From the NCBI GenBank assembly GCA_001692895.1, contig KV748225.1:124001-188000 (forward strand): DNA of 64,000 bases, read 5' to 3'. Both the position numbers and the translations under genes were made by a program. This document shows positions 1 through 9,399 of this stretch, piece after piece (position 1 is the stretch's first letter; the number at the start of each line of letters is the position of its first letter). This DNA is from Cenococcum geophilum 1.58. Its lineage: Eukaryota > Ascomycota > Dothideomycetes > Gloniales > Gloniaceae. A model generated the notes under the pieces. The model worked only from the letters and a program-made list of their open reading frames with translations. It was not told where the DNA came from and made no database searches.

Positions 1-1765
1 ATCTTTATTAGTATAAAGTTCTTTCTAGCTTCGCGGCGGGCGTCTTCTTAGGTAAAGGCTAGGTCACGGGCCCAGATATCTTGCTAGTAGGTAGAGTTAG
101 CCCTTACAGCTAGTATCTTGCGGTTGGTTCGGATTTCCTTAATAAAGGAGGGTAACCTTAGTTTATCCTCCGGCTAGACAAACCGTCTTTATTATATATT
201 TAGCTAAATATTAAAATAGAATATCTATTTTCGTCTAAGGATTATATCGTGGGACCCTAGGTCTAGGATACAAAAGGGGATACTATATTAGCGTCGTCCG
301 TTAAGAGCGATATATAACTTTAAGACGTGGGTAATAGGCCGACTAGCTTAGCCGTTGTAGCCTTTTACCTAGATAGGCTTCTCTAGTTAGATAGCTTCTG
401 TATTTAGAAACTTGGTAACATTATTCGCATAAGCAGTATTTATAAAGGTAAAGCTATTTACTCTAGTATTAATAAGGGCGGTTGTATTAACTCTATATCT
501 ATTTTAAGATACTATATATAGAACCATAAAATGCTTTCCACCTATTAACTAACTAAGATTAATCTCTTTAAGATCGATAGGGTACCCTAGGGGGGAGTCT
601 TTCCCTAGGGTTTTTCTTTTTCTGACTTATCGGACGTTTCTCCTTCCTCTATTTCCTTAATATCGCCTACATCCTTTAGCTCTGGGCAGAACGAGGTAAA
701 GTAGCCCTACTTATCGCAGTTAAAGCACGTAGCCGAGGTAGGGTTAATTGGAGTATTACGGCGAATACTAGTCAATAGCATGGTATGTGACTGGTCGGGC
801 AAGGCTCGCTAGTACGTAGTTATAACCGCCTTTAGTATAAAAGTAGTCGTAACTTATCTTCCTACTTTAGCTCCTATAGGCGTAGCTAGCGAGTTCTAAT
901 TATTACGAAGTTACTTCTACTAATTAGGGCGGGCGTTAATCCGCTTTAGTTCTAAGTCTAATAATAGGCAATAAGCTGCGAGTCTTTTATAGGTTAGTAG
1001 GTTATTTAAGGTTACAGTAATCTTTTCTTATAGCTAGATTATTAGCTTATTGTATAGGTCTAATTAGTAGTTCTTAAGGGGAACCTAGCCTTCTCCTATA
1101 AGGTGTAGGAATTAAGTCTAGAATTTGGTAAAGGGTTAGTTTGGTTTTATTATTAGGCGATTATAGTTATAATAGGCATCCCGTACTTTATTCGGGTTAA
1201 TATAAATAGCCGCTAGATGCCGTATTATTTTATTAATAGATATAAATTAGACAGGGGAGTTATCCTTAAACTTGGCTTAAAGGTGCCGTTAGGTGTCCCT
1301 AGTGGTTTAACCAAAGACGTAGAGTATTTTGGCTTCTTTAGAAAGGAAATAGTTATAGTTAACGCGGAGCTTTCCTTATACTTAAATCCTCTAATTTTTA
1401 AAGGTAGGGTCTATCCCATTAGATAGTAGTAGGGGGTTAAGAAGCTTAGCGGACTTTAATTGCTTTATTATTATATCTATACTCCCTAGTATATCGCATT
1501 TAGTGAAATAAACAGGTCGGCTAGGGCTTTAAGAAGGGGAAGCCGGGCTATTTTATAAGGCCGTAAGGCTTTCTAGGATCTCTTATAGGGTCTCTTATAT
1601 ATTTCTTGCTTTAAGATAATCGGCTTCCTAGCTGGCTATAAGGGCGCGAATCTGCTTGCGTACGTCTACAATATTATTATTATCTTTAATTTCTAATCCC
1701 AATTAGATCTCAGGTTCCTCTTAGGTAGAGGCAGCTCTCTTAAATAAGCTTACTTTAGGTGCCAT
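1..1765 (-). pseudogene. Gypsy-type gag-protease relic (Gypsy D), RIP-degraded, runs off the left edge
   Basis: Read on the minus strand from an ATG at 1765, this is a retrotransposon gag followed by the start of pol. A CCHC zinc knuckle lies at 686-727 (Cys-x2-Cys-x4-[His replaced by Thr]-x4-Cys). A retropepsin-like segment at 462-479 reads ALINTR where family members have Ala-Leu-Ile-Asp-Thr-Gly, so the catalytic Asp is Asn and the Gly is Arg. Many in-frame TAA/TAG codons sit where Gln or Trp is expected, the mark of C-to-T changes by RIP. Gag would package element RNA and the protease would process Gag-Pol; neither can work here. RT and integrase would lie beyond the left edge. The orientation is opposite to the Copia and Gypsy relics just to the right, so it is a separate insertion. 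Confidence 0.8.
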
Positions 1766-2029
1766 CGTTAGCTTCCTAAAGTTCGTTAGTATTATACGCT
1801 TTAGTTTTAATTCCGGGGGTATAGGTCTAATCCTATCTAGCTTATAAGGTGAGATATTATCTAGGCCTTCCCAGGCAATATAGAGTTGTTTTAGTATCTA
1901 AGTATAGCACGTTAGTGCGTTATTATAGACGAAGTTTCTTTGGGGTGGGATATTATTAAGGCCTTCCTAGGCAAGGTAGGGAGAGCTTAGTATAATGTTA
2001 CGGCTCGTATAAATGCCTCTAAACCGAAG
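1766..2029. repeat. Non-coding stretch upstream of Gypsy D gag with an ~87-bp-spaced direct repeat
   Basis: No gene is seen. Two similar segments, about 1849-1895 and 1936-1985, share a core reading ggcctcc-like 'gatatta...aggccttcc.aggcaa'. They probably belong to the leader or LTR of Gypsy D, but I could not find a matching second LTR in the window. Confidence 0.4.
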
Positions 2030-2563
2030 CTTGTAGAATGCTGTATTACGAAGATACTAAGCTAAAGAGAAGGAAAAAAGGGGTTACCAGGACCGATGTA
2101 AATAAATATGTAAGGTAAGCCGCTAAGGCGCTAGCTTTAGGCGGGCTAATCGCAGGTCGGCAGAATATGGCAGAATTTGGCAGATAACGTGCGATAGCGC
2201 CGTTATAAATAACGTTAAGGCTAAACGAGCCCTTAATTATTAACTATAATAATACCTAGACACTCTAACTAATCATAGAAGATACGGCAAAGCTAATTAC
2301 GAAGCTCCGACACGTTAATATTTATTAATACTAGTTGCGTTAAGAATACGCAATGAGACAAGTGCTATTTTAATAGAAAGCGACGAAGGAGATAATTGCC
2401 AATGGACTTATAAAGGCCCTGCCTAAGTAGAGGTTTAAGAGCTTTGTTAATATAATCGGAATAGTGGATATTAAGGAGCGGCTGAATAAGGAGAAGCAAT
2501 TAGAGGACCTAAGGGAAAATATTAGAGCAAGACTGAAGGATTTAGATGAGATTACAGTTTAAT
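2030..2563 (+). pseudogene. Copia-type pol C-terminus (RNase H tail), fragment
   Basis: The forward translation ends with the typical Ty1/copia RNase H tail. It has a 'KLITKLRHV' segment where family members carry the TKHI(D/E)-type motif, and NGLIKALPKxRF near 2398-2430 where the family has ADG(L/F)TK-type residues. A charged tail follows to a stop just after 2560. Only the last ~170 codons are present and several codons are RIP stops. The upstream boundary abuts the minus-strand Gypsy D region, so the 5' part was lost or displaced. Copia RNase H removes the RNA strand during reverse transcription; this copy is dead. Confidence 0.7.
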
Positions 2564-2629
2564 TGACGCACTGACGGACACGAGAAGGTGGTTAGCTTCG
2601 TCCTCAACCAGGTCGAAGCTAAGGGGGTG

Positions 2630-2772
2630 TGTTAGATAATCTATATTCTCTGTGGCGTAGGACGTATACGGGTCACGTGTATTGTAAATATCTTCGTCTA
2701 AGCCTAGGGACCCTAGGTCAATTAACGATAAAGACACGATCAAGATCATCAATCAATTAACCCATTTCATCA
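2630..2772 (+). repeat. Putative Copia 3' LTR (143 bp)
   Basis: Directly after a polypurine run (aagggggtg at 2621-2629) a sequence begins TGTTAGATAATC and ends TTCATCA at 2772, giving the TG...CA ends of an LTR. It lies 66 bp after the Copia pol tail in the correct order (pol, PPT, LTR). The segment looks less RIP-mutated than its flanks. No second copy is in the window, so the exact 3' limit is inferred. Confidence 0.55.
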
Positions 2773-3650
2773 ATAAATAGCTCTATATGAGTTATCTGAC
2801 AATATAGGCTACCTAACTTAATTACGTCCAACTAAGGTATATAATTTAACTCCGATATATAGAGACGAATCTACTAACGCCTTAGCATCTCCGTTAAGAT
2901 ATTTATATCCTTCTACTATAAAACTACTAGGTAACTAGAAAACGCTAATACTAGTATAAAAGCATACCTATAATAGGTAGTTGCCTATAGTTAAAATAAC
3001 TAGGTAGATTACCTCCTACTAGGTAAATTTATAGCGAATAACTACGTCTTAACTACTATAGGACTTACCCCATTCTTCGCGAATAAGGGTTATTACCCTT
3101 AATCTAGTATAGAGCTACCAGAACCTATTAATAAAAAACTACTATATAGAAAACGCCTTAAGATACTACTTACTAACTAGTATATAAACTATATAAAAAA
3201 TCTACTTAACTACTACAAGGGAGAAATGGCCTAGGCTTAAGTAAAGTAGGCCTACTTCGCTAACTACTATAGAACGCCACCACTGGAGATACGTATTGGC
3301 GACTGGGTATAGCTAAATATATATAATATCTCTACATAGAGGCCTATAAAGTCACTTAATTATAAGAACCTTAGCCCTTATTTAATTAAATAAGTTATTA
3401 ATAAGGGAGCTATATATAAGCTAGAACTCCTACCTACCCTAGCCACCTATAGGATATAGCCTATATTTTACCTATAGCTACTATACCTCTATTAGCCTAA
3501 CCCCTTACTAAGGCAGATATAGCCTAAACCCCTACTAGTACTAATCTAAGATAAGAACAAAGATAAGAACTATAAGGAGTGGACCGTTAAACAAATTATT
3601 AACTCTAAATACTTTAGCAAAGGCAGAGGACAATAGCTTTACTACAGAGC
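2773..3650 (+). pseudogene. Gypsy integrase C-terminus plus chromodomain relic
   Basis: The forward frame from about 3270 reads as the C-terminal part of a Ty3/Gypsy integrase: a 'GDWV' start of the GPY/F module, then NIST-RP, KNLSPYLIK, and an ELLPTLA-type segment. It then enters a chromodomain ending EWTVKQIINSKYF. Chromodomain integrases target histone-marked chromatin. Stops are TAA/TAG at Gln/Trp positions. The upstream 2773-3230 part is poorly conserved but in the same orientation. The C-terminus runs directly into a GC-rich minisatellite. Confidence 0.75.
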
Positions 3651-3777
3651 TATATATATAGGATTGTCGTCGTCTCCCCCTTCGCTCCTCCGTCGTCGTC
3701 GCTATGGCGCCGCTATCTATATAGCCCCTAAGGACACGTCACCGGACGTCAAATACCAGACACATCACAACCTCCGC

Positions 3778-4160
3778 AACCTGTCTACAGCCATCACGCT
3801 GCAGACGACCTCTGCCATCTGTCTACAGCCATCGTGCTGCAGACCTCTACAACCTGTCCTGGCAGCCATTACGCTGCAGACGACCTCTACAACCTGTCTA
3901 CAGCCATCGCACTGCAGACGACCTCCACAACCTGTCTACAGCCATCACGCTTGCAGACGACCTCTGCCATCTGTCTACAGCCATCGCGCTGCAGACCTCT
4001 ACAACCTGTCTGCAGCCATTACGCTGCAGACGACCTCTACAACCTGTCTACAGCCATCGCACTGCAGACGACCTCCACAACCTGTCTACAGCCATCACGC
4101 CTGCAGACGACCTCCACAACCTGTCTACAGCCACCGCGCTGCAGACGACCTCTACCCACA
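3778..4160 (+). repeat. 38-bp minisatellite, about ten units, PstI-site-containing
   Basis: About ten head-to-tail units of 38 bp run from 3778 to 4160, each with a CTGTCTACAGCC-type start and a CTGCAGACGACCTC core. Units 1-4 and 5-8 repeat the same variant order (for example a 2-3 bp deletion in units 2 and 6, and 'ttacg' in units 3 and 7), so there is a ~150-bp higher-order unit. The array is open in two forward frames, giving low-complexity peptides I do not regard as genes. It is GC-rich and not RIPed although both flanks are. Confidence 0.9.
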
Positions 4161-4782
4161 ACCGCCACCACTACCACCACCACTACCGCTACAACATACC
4201 ACACAACACCGCACTATAGGCGTACCGCAGATGCGCAGATAGGGTAGCTACAGTAGGGGGGAAGGGGGCCGGCCCGTGTTACTTTAGCACGTAAAATATA
4301 AGGTGTATGGGCGAATTGGTATTTATACCCTATACAGACAACCTCGTGAAAATTTTCCTATGGGAGTGGGTTTATGTAACGAGGTTCGCCCTTATAAAAT
4401 ACCATTAGTAGGTTACTTTTGGGGAGAGTACCTACTAATTACTAATTCCCTACCCTTTTCTTAAGCAAGGAGAAGAAATAGGGTACAGAATTCCAAAAAA
4501 AAGTCGTATGGGGGTAATTGGTAGCTGCTTCCAAGCTAGCAAGCTATTAGGTTTCTCTTATTCTTATATATAAAACTATTTTATTAAAATTAAAATCTAT
4601 CTTTTAGAGCGCTTTTTTTACTCTAGGAACGGCAGAATACGGCAGAAATAGATAAAAGAGCCAGGATTTCCTTTTCTTGGTATAAACTGGACTATAGTGA
4701 GCAAAATACCAGAACGAAAAAACACCAGTCGCTAGAGCTCCCCTAGCAATTTAAAAACGGGCTAGAGGGTCTACTTAGCTAC
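4161..4782. other. Gene-less AT-rich DNA after the minisatellite
   Basis: I see no coding sequence. It contains a GC-rich hinge (4255-4280), and a short tandem of GGCAGAAT-type units at 4630-4650 that also occurs at 2158-2188 and, inverted, at 36303-36340. Confidence 0.5.
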
Positions 4783-4884
4783 TAGTACATGTTAAGCTGC
4801 CTAGGAAAGATTTATATATATAGAACTATAGCGCCATAGCCTAGAGGCTGTATGCGCAGTATTGTACGTAGTATAATACAACGG
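4783..4884 (+). repeat. Copy of a LINE 3'-terminal segment
   Basis: This ~100-bp block is repeated in inverted orientation at 29091-29197, where it forms the end of a Tad1-like LINE (LINE 2). Both copies are followed by an A/T-rich tail: (TA)n here, and A-rich reading on the minus strand at about 29060-29090. This one is therefore probably a severely 5'-truncated LINE insertion in plus orientation. Confidence 0.6.
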
Positions 4885-5138
4885 ATTAAATATATATATA
4901 TATATATAGGATTTAATATAGATTAGCCAAAATGGCAACTATAGGAAAACTTCAAAAATGCAAAGGATCTAATTAGTAACTTTTACTACGCGAACCTACA
5001 GAAACTGGGCCTAAGTAGAGATTTTATACCCAATCCTCTATAGGAGCCCTTATAGAGTTAAACCGTTATATATTACTATATAAGGGCAAATTGCCGTTAG
5101 ATTGTGGTAAAGTGCGATTATATAACCGGAATATTGTT

Positions 5139-5196
5139 AAGATGTCTAGGAACTTTAACCGGCGGTTAAAGTTATCTAATTGGTCGGATTCTTAAA
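5139..5196 (+). repeat. Copy of a Copia 3'-region segment with a 19-bp palindrome
   Basis: The stretch is similar to 12849-12905, the segment between the pol end and the 3' LTR of Copia A. At its centre is a perfect inverted repeat CTTTAACCG-G-CGGTTAAAG (5153-5171); the Copia A copy (12866-12884) keeps 8-bp arms around GCT. The rest of the element is absent here. Confidence 0.6.
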
Positions 5197-5699
5197 TGCT
5201 AAGCCTTATTACATAACGTTGTTTTAAACCTTTAATAATACCCCCCTTTTCTTCTTTTCTATACCTTAAGTGTCCCTTTTATATATATATAGTAACCATA
5301 GCGTTACTAGAGCTCCGCCTTTATAGGAGGGGGGGTAGTATTATAAAACCCCACCATAGGGGCCTCCATAGGAGAGCCCCGTGCTCTCGCGTATACCTCG
5401 CGTATAGCTTATGTTAGCTACGCGTAGGTATATCACCTCCTTACGCCCTTAACCCTTACGATTAATTGCGTAACGTTTTATAGACTCCTCAAATATATAC
5501 GCTCTATAGCCACTGCCCTTATATTATAACAACTTCTAATAAAAGCTTTAACTTACTATTAAATCTTACCGCTAAGACAGCGAGCTGTTAGCTAGCTGCA
5601 GTTTTATAGCTAACTAACTGTTATAACTCTATAAGCTCGCTAACTGCTTATATTATTAGCCTCTTGGCAGCGAAGCTGACAGCGTAGCTGGCTCTTAGA
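5197..5699. other. Gene-less stretch with nested palindromes
   Basis: No gene is seen. A hairpin lies at about 5388-5432 (arms around GTATACCT and CGCG...AGCT). A branched palindrome lies at 5579-5641: outer 8-bp arms AGCGAGCT/AGCTCGCT enclose an 8-bp-arm hairpin GTTAGCTA/TAGCTAAC. Confidence 0.5.
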
Positions 5700-6500
5700 C
5701 ACACTGGATCCTACTACTATTAGCTACCTTTTAGTAGCTATTTATATCCTACTTAGAAAGAGAAAAAGCGCCTCCCTTCCTTTTTTTTATATAAAAAAAG
5801 TTTCTTTAAGGAAAGAGAAGAGCCTAATTGTCTTTGTATTTCTCTTCTATTTTCCTAATATAGTCTATATTTTAGAAGTAGGTAGTACTTGCCCTTTCTG
5901 CCCTATATATATATATATCGCCTATAATCCTTCTACTTATAGTATAGATATAGTCCTATATAACCTTTTACCCTAAGGGAATAGTAGGATAAACTAGGTG
6001 TTTTATTCTAGGGCCCTAACCTAGGTCCCCTATTTTTCCCTAGCTAAATATAATAGGACTACCGTTATAAGCGCTACGCGGTACACGTAGCTGGTTTCCT
6101 TTCTTTATTTAGTATCGTTTAGTAGATAGTTTATCTGCCCCAACGCCCCTATATAGATTTAGCCGCAGCTGCATTCTTATTAAATCCTCTAGCAATCCTC
6201 TTAAGTCTCTATAATAGCTATATATAGCTATTAATTCTTCAAATCTAATGCCTATTTATTTAGCGTTCGTATATAATACATTATTATTATAATATTAAAG
6301 AATATAGGGGAATATAATAAAAGACCGTACGTTTAGTAAATCTAGGCTATTAGGTAGGGCGGTATATAAAGTAGGTAGTTAAGAGGCTTATTATAGGCCT
6401 CTTATAAAGTATATATAGTTCGACTACGTATATAGCATAGTTATACTATATAGAAGAAAGGGGACGCCGGAGGTAGATTGCTATAGTTTAATAGCTTAAA
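5700..6500 (-). pseudogene. Tad1-like LINE 3' region relic
   Basis: The segment 5700-5930 matches the 3' regions of LINE 2 (minus, 29370-29560) and LINE 3 (plus, 33175-33400). Shared blocks include the 'agaaaaagcgcctc' segment, the RIP-variable 'aaagagaagag' block and 'atttctcttct'. On the minus strand the part up to ~6500 reads as broken peptide with RIP stops that I could not assign to a specific domain. LINE ends serve as the recognition site for target-primed reverse transcription. Confidence 0.5.
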
Positions 6501-6866
6501 TACGTATATTAAGACGTAGTAACTATGTTCTTAAGTCTTTATTAGGGCTTACCCTCCCAGTAAGAAAATTTTCCTATTACTACTACGTCGTAGTACCCGC
6601 GATGCGCTGTTATATATACGTCTCTGCGTTTGCTCTAACAGCCTATTAGTATAATCTTAATAGAGCGCCAATAGTAGCTACTAAGTTTTTGGGCTCTACC
6701 GTGTAAAGGTATAAAGGCCGTTAATAAAGCAACTATATATTATAATAAAAGTCTTTTAATTTAGGGAAGTTTAGACGTTAAGTAAGAGGTATATTAGGTT
6801 AAGAGAGGAAAAAAGCTTTTACTTTAGAACTTCCTTATTAAAGATATAGAACTTTTTAATTAATTT
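6501..6866. other. Gene-less AT-rich stretch
   Basis: No ORF, RNA gene or repeat boundary that I can support is visible between the LINE relic and the LTR that begins at 6867. Confidence 0.4.
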
Positions 6867-7026
6867 TATTAGGAATACAGGCAAGTTGCCGTCACGTGTC
6901 GCCGCGGCACTAGCGTGGCGAGGAGCCCTAAGCTCCTTACCCTCCCTTAAGTAAGAAAGAGATATAGAATAATAGTTATTATACTACCTATAACTTATAG
7001 ATACATAATATCACCTTATATTACCA
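6867..7026 (+). repeat. Copia B 5' LTR
   Basis: It begins TATTAGGAATA (TG changed to TA) and ends ATTACCA, followed by the leader ACACTAATTAGTAG that also follows the Copia A LTR. Inside lie a GC-rich block (CGCCGCGGCACTAGCGTGG) and a hairpin at 6917-6941, both conserved in all four Copia LTRs of the window. Confidence 0.75.
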
Positions 7027-7271
7027 ACACTAATTAGTAGTTAACTTTACTGTTATACTATAGAATAGCTAGGTATTTTACTAAAAAGAGATAAGCTACT
7101 ATACCAGTGCTACTCGTGCTAAAGGAAGCTGTCTTTTAAGGTTAGAACTAGTCCTAAACCTTAAATAGAACTCTTCTATAAATCTAAGGATTTAAAGGCC
7201 AGAACTAGTCCTAAGCCTTTTCTAGATTATAGATTCTTGCGTCTATTATATAAAACAATACGCTTTATAAG

Positions 7272-7442
7272 TGTCGGGAATGAGGCAAGCGGTCGTTACG
7301 TATTATTACGTGTCGCCGCGGCACTAGCGTGGTAAGGAACCTTAGGTTCCTCACCTACCCCCTAATTCTAAACAATAAGCTTTATTAACTAACATTTACT
7401 ATATCTACTTAAGTAGCATTAGTAAGTTACCCTGTAACACTA
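7272..7442 (+). repeat. Copia A 5' LTR
   Basis: It starts TGTCGGGAATGAGG and ends GTAACACTA (CCA with C-to-T). It pairs with 13189-13359 at identical length. The hairpin at 7331-7355 has 11-bp arms (GGTAAGGAACC) with one RIP-disrupted pair here. Confidence 0.85.
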
Positions 7443-7814
7443 ACACTAATTAGTAGTTAAATATATAGTTAACTATAGAGCAGCTAGGTTATTAATAGAA
7501 GAGACAGTCTCGTATAGGGGTGCTATATGCGCTTATATGGAATGGATCCCGGTGATACTGTGCTACCTTAGACTTGCGGAAAACTAGTAATAGAAGTGTT
7601 ACTAAGTACTAGGAGATACCAAGTTGCGTCTATTACGCAGAATAATTACGTTTACGAAGATTTAGTTGAGTACTTTAGGTCAGAAGTATTACTAAACCTA
7701 AGGTCCCAAGTCGACGTCCAAAACGCGTTAAACAACATCTTGAATTGCCCACCTTTAGATAGTAAACCTACGAGATCCTATAAAACCGAAAATCCTGCCT
7801 ACCTTTAACGTATA

Positions 7815-9330
7815 ACACCTTGTCGATTCTACCTACTATAGCGTTAACCTATCCGAAGAAGTATAAGAAAGATATTAACCTAGAGATATAGGACAGAGCT
7901 GTAACTAACTTTATAACCGCTAAGCAACAGGACCTAAATAGATTCTTAGTATACTATATAAAACACTATAAAGATAGCAAATATAATAATACCGCGCTAT
8001 GGTATTATATAAAGGAGGACTTTATTAGATAGATAAAGGAAACATAGGTTCCTATAAATAAAGATATTATATAGGACTTCCGTAACTTCCTTTAGGAGTA
8101 TAGAGTATTTGTCCCTATAAATAGGGGTAGTATTAAGGATAACATTTAGGAACACGTTATTAATGTAAAGGAAGAGCATAAATGGACTCTATAAGAGATT
8201 AAGCACCAACTACGCACTATAAAGAAGCTTAAATTATAATAGAACCTAAGTAATATACTACTAGAGACGCGTTCTAACTTTATCGCTTTAGGTACAAGTT
8301 CTAACATTCTATATCTATCGCCTCCACCTCTATCTTTAACTCCCCTATATTAACCAGCTTAACCTGTAGCCTTAATTAATAACCCCTAATAAGCGTAAGA
8401 TCCCCTTGCTTCGCGGTCTAATAACCTTTAAACTCTACTAACTAGATCTACGTTACTATTACAGCCTATAATGTAATGCAGCTAAATACTAATCAGAGGC
8501 ACCTTAAAAATGCTTATAGAGCTTATAAAGCTCTATTTAAAACAGGAGAAAAAGTTTAGTAGAGAACTATATAATATCCTTAATTTAAAGTTACGTATCT
8601 TCTACAACTATTGCTAGAAGGTTAGACTAGAACCCAATTAATACTATATTACTTATTTAGTTATGCTTAAGGGCCGAGCTAGTACCTTCTATTATAATTG
8701 TTTAGTAGGAAAAGGATATGATTTTAACTGAATAATATATAAAATAAGATGCTACTTTAAAATAGAGGAGAATAAGTAGCAGTATATATTAGAGTGGAGA
8801 AAGACTACCTTTCTAAGAATTATTACTATAAACCTAGGTGCCTCTTAACTTAATTATCTTTAAAAGCTCTTTAATTAACTCCAGATAATTTAGCGTGGTT
8901 TATCCAAATTATATTAAGAGGACTTTAGCCTACGCGATTAAGTTATTAGCGTATGTTGAGGTATTAAAGAATATAACCTTACTTTCTTTAACCCTATAAG
9001 TACTTATAAAGGAGTATATACTTAATTAAGATCCTCTATTAGCACCGCCCTACGCTCTTAAGAAGTATAGCAATTTAACGCCTAACTTTAACCTACTTTA
9101 ATTAACCTAGCTAACTAATATAATTATAACTGGACTAATTAAATATATAGTGGTTATAGTAGGGGATACGGTAGAGGGTATAATTAATATTAACTATAAA
9201 GCAATTATAGAGGTCCTCGTGGAGGTTTATTTCGCAACAATTAGTAGAAGAAATGTTACATTTGTAAGAAGCCAAATTACTAGTTAACTAGACACCCCCT
9301 TAATAGACGAAAGGAGGTATATAATAAGTT
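7815..9330 (+). pseudogene. Copia A gag, RIP-degraded
   Basis: The forward reading starts near 7815 and runs through a helical N-terminal region. It reaches a conserved block with YNILNLKL and VMLKGRASTFYYN (about 8560-8700) and ends in a CCHC-type zinc knuckle near 9250-9300 (CYICKKPNC...H). Gag would form the particle and bind RNA through the knuckle. Stops are almost all TAA/TAG at Gln/Trp positions. The small upstream ORF at 7596-7808 is probably leader sequence open by chance. The same gag family is found at 13743 and 21797 (Copia B). Confidence 0.75.
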
Positions 9331-9399
9331 TTGCTAAAGCGCATAAAACGTTAGAAACTAAAAAGTTACTATAGCCTACTTTTAAAGCTTCCTAGTTTA

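Noticed and set aside
3664-4247. Two overlapping forward ORFs of 192 and 137 codons
   Set aside because: They are translations of the 38-bp minisatellite, which is open in two frames; low-complexity repeats with no domain and non-ATG starts.
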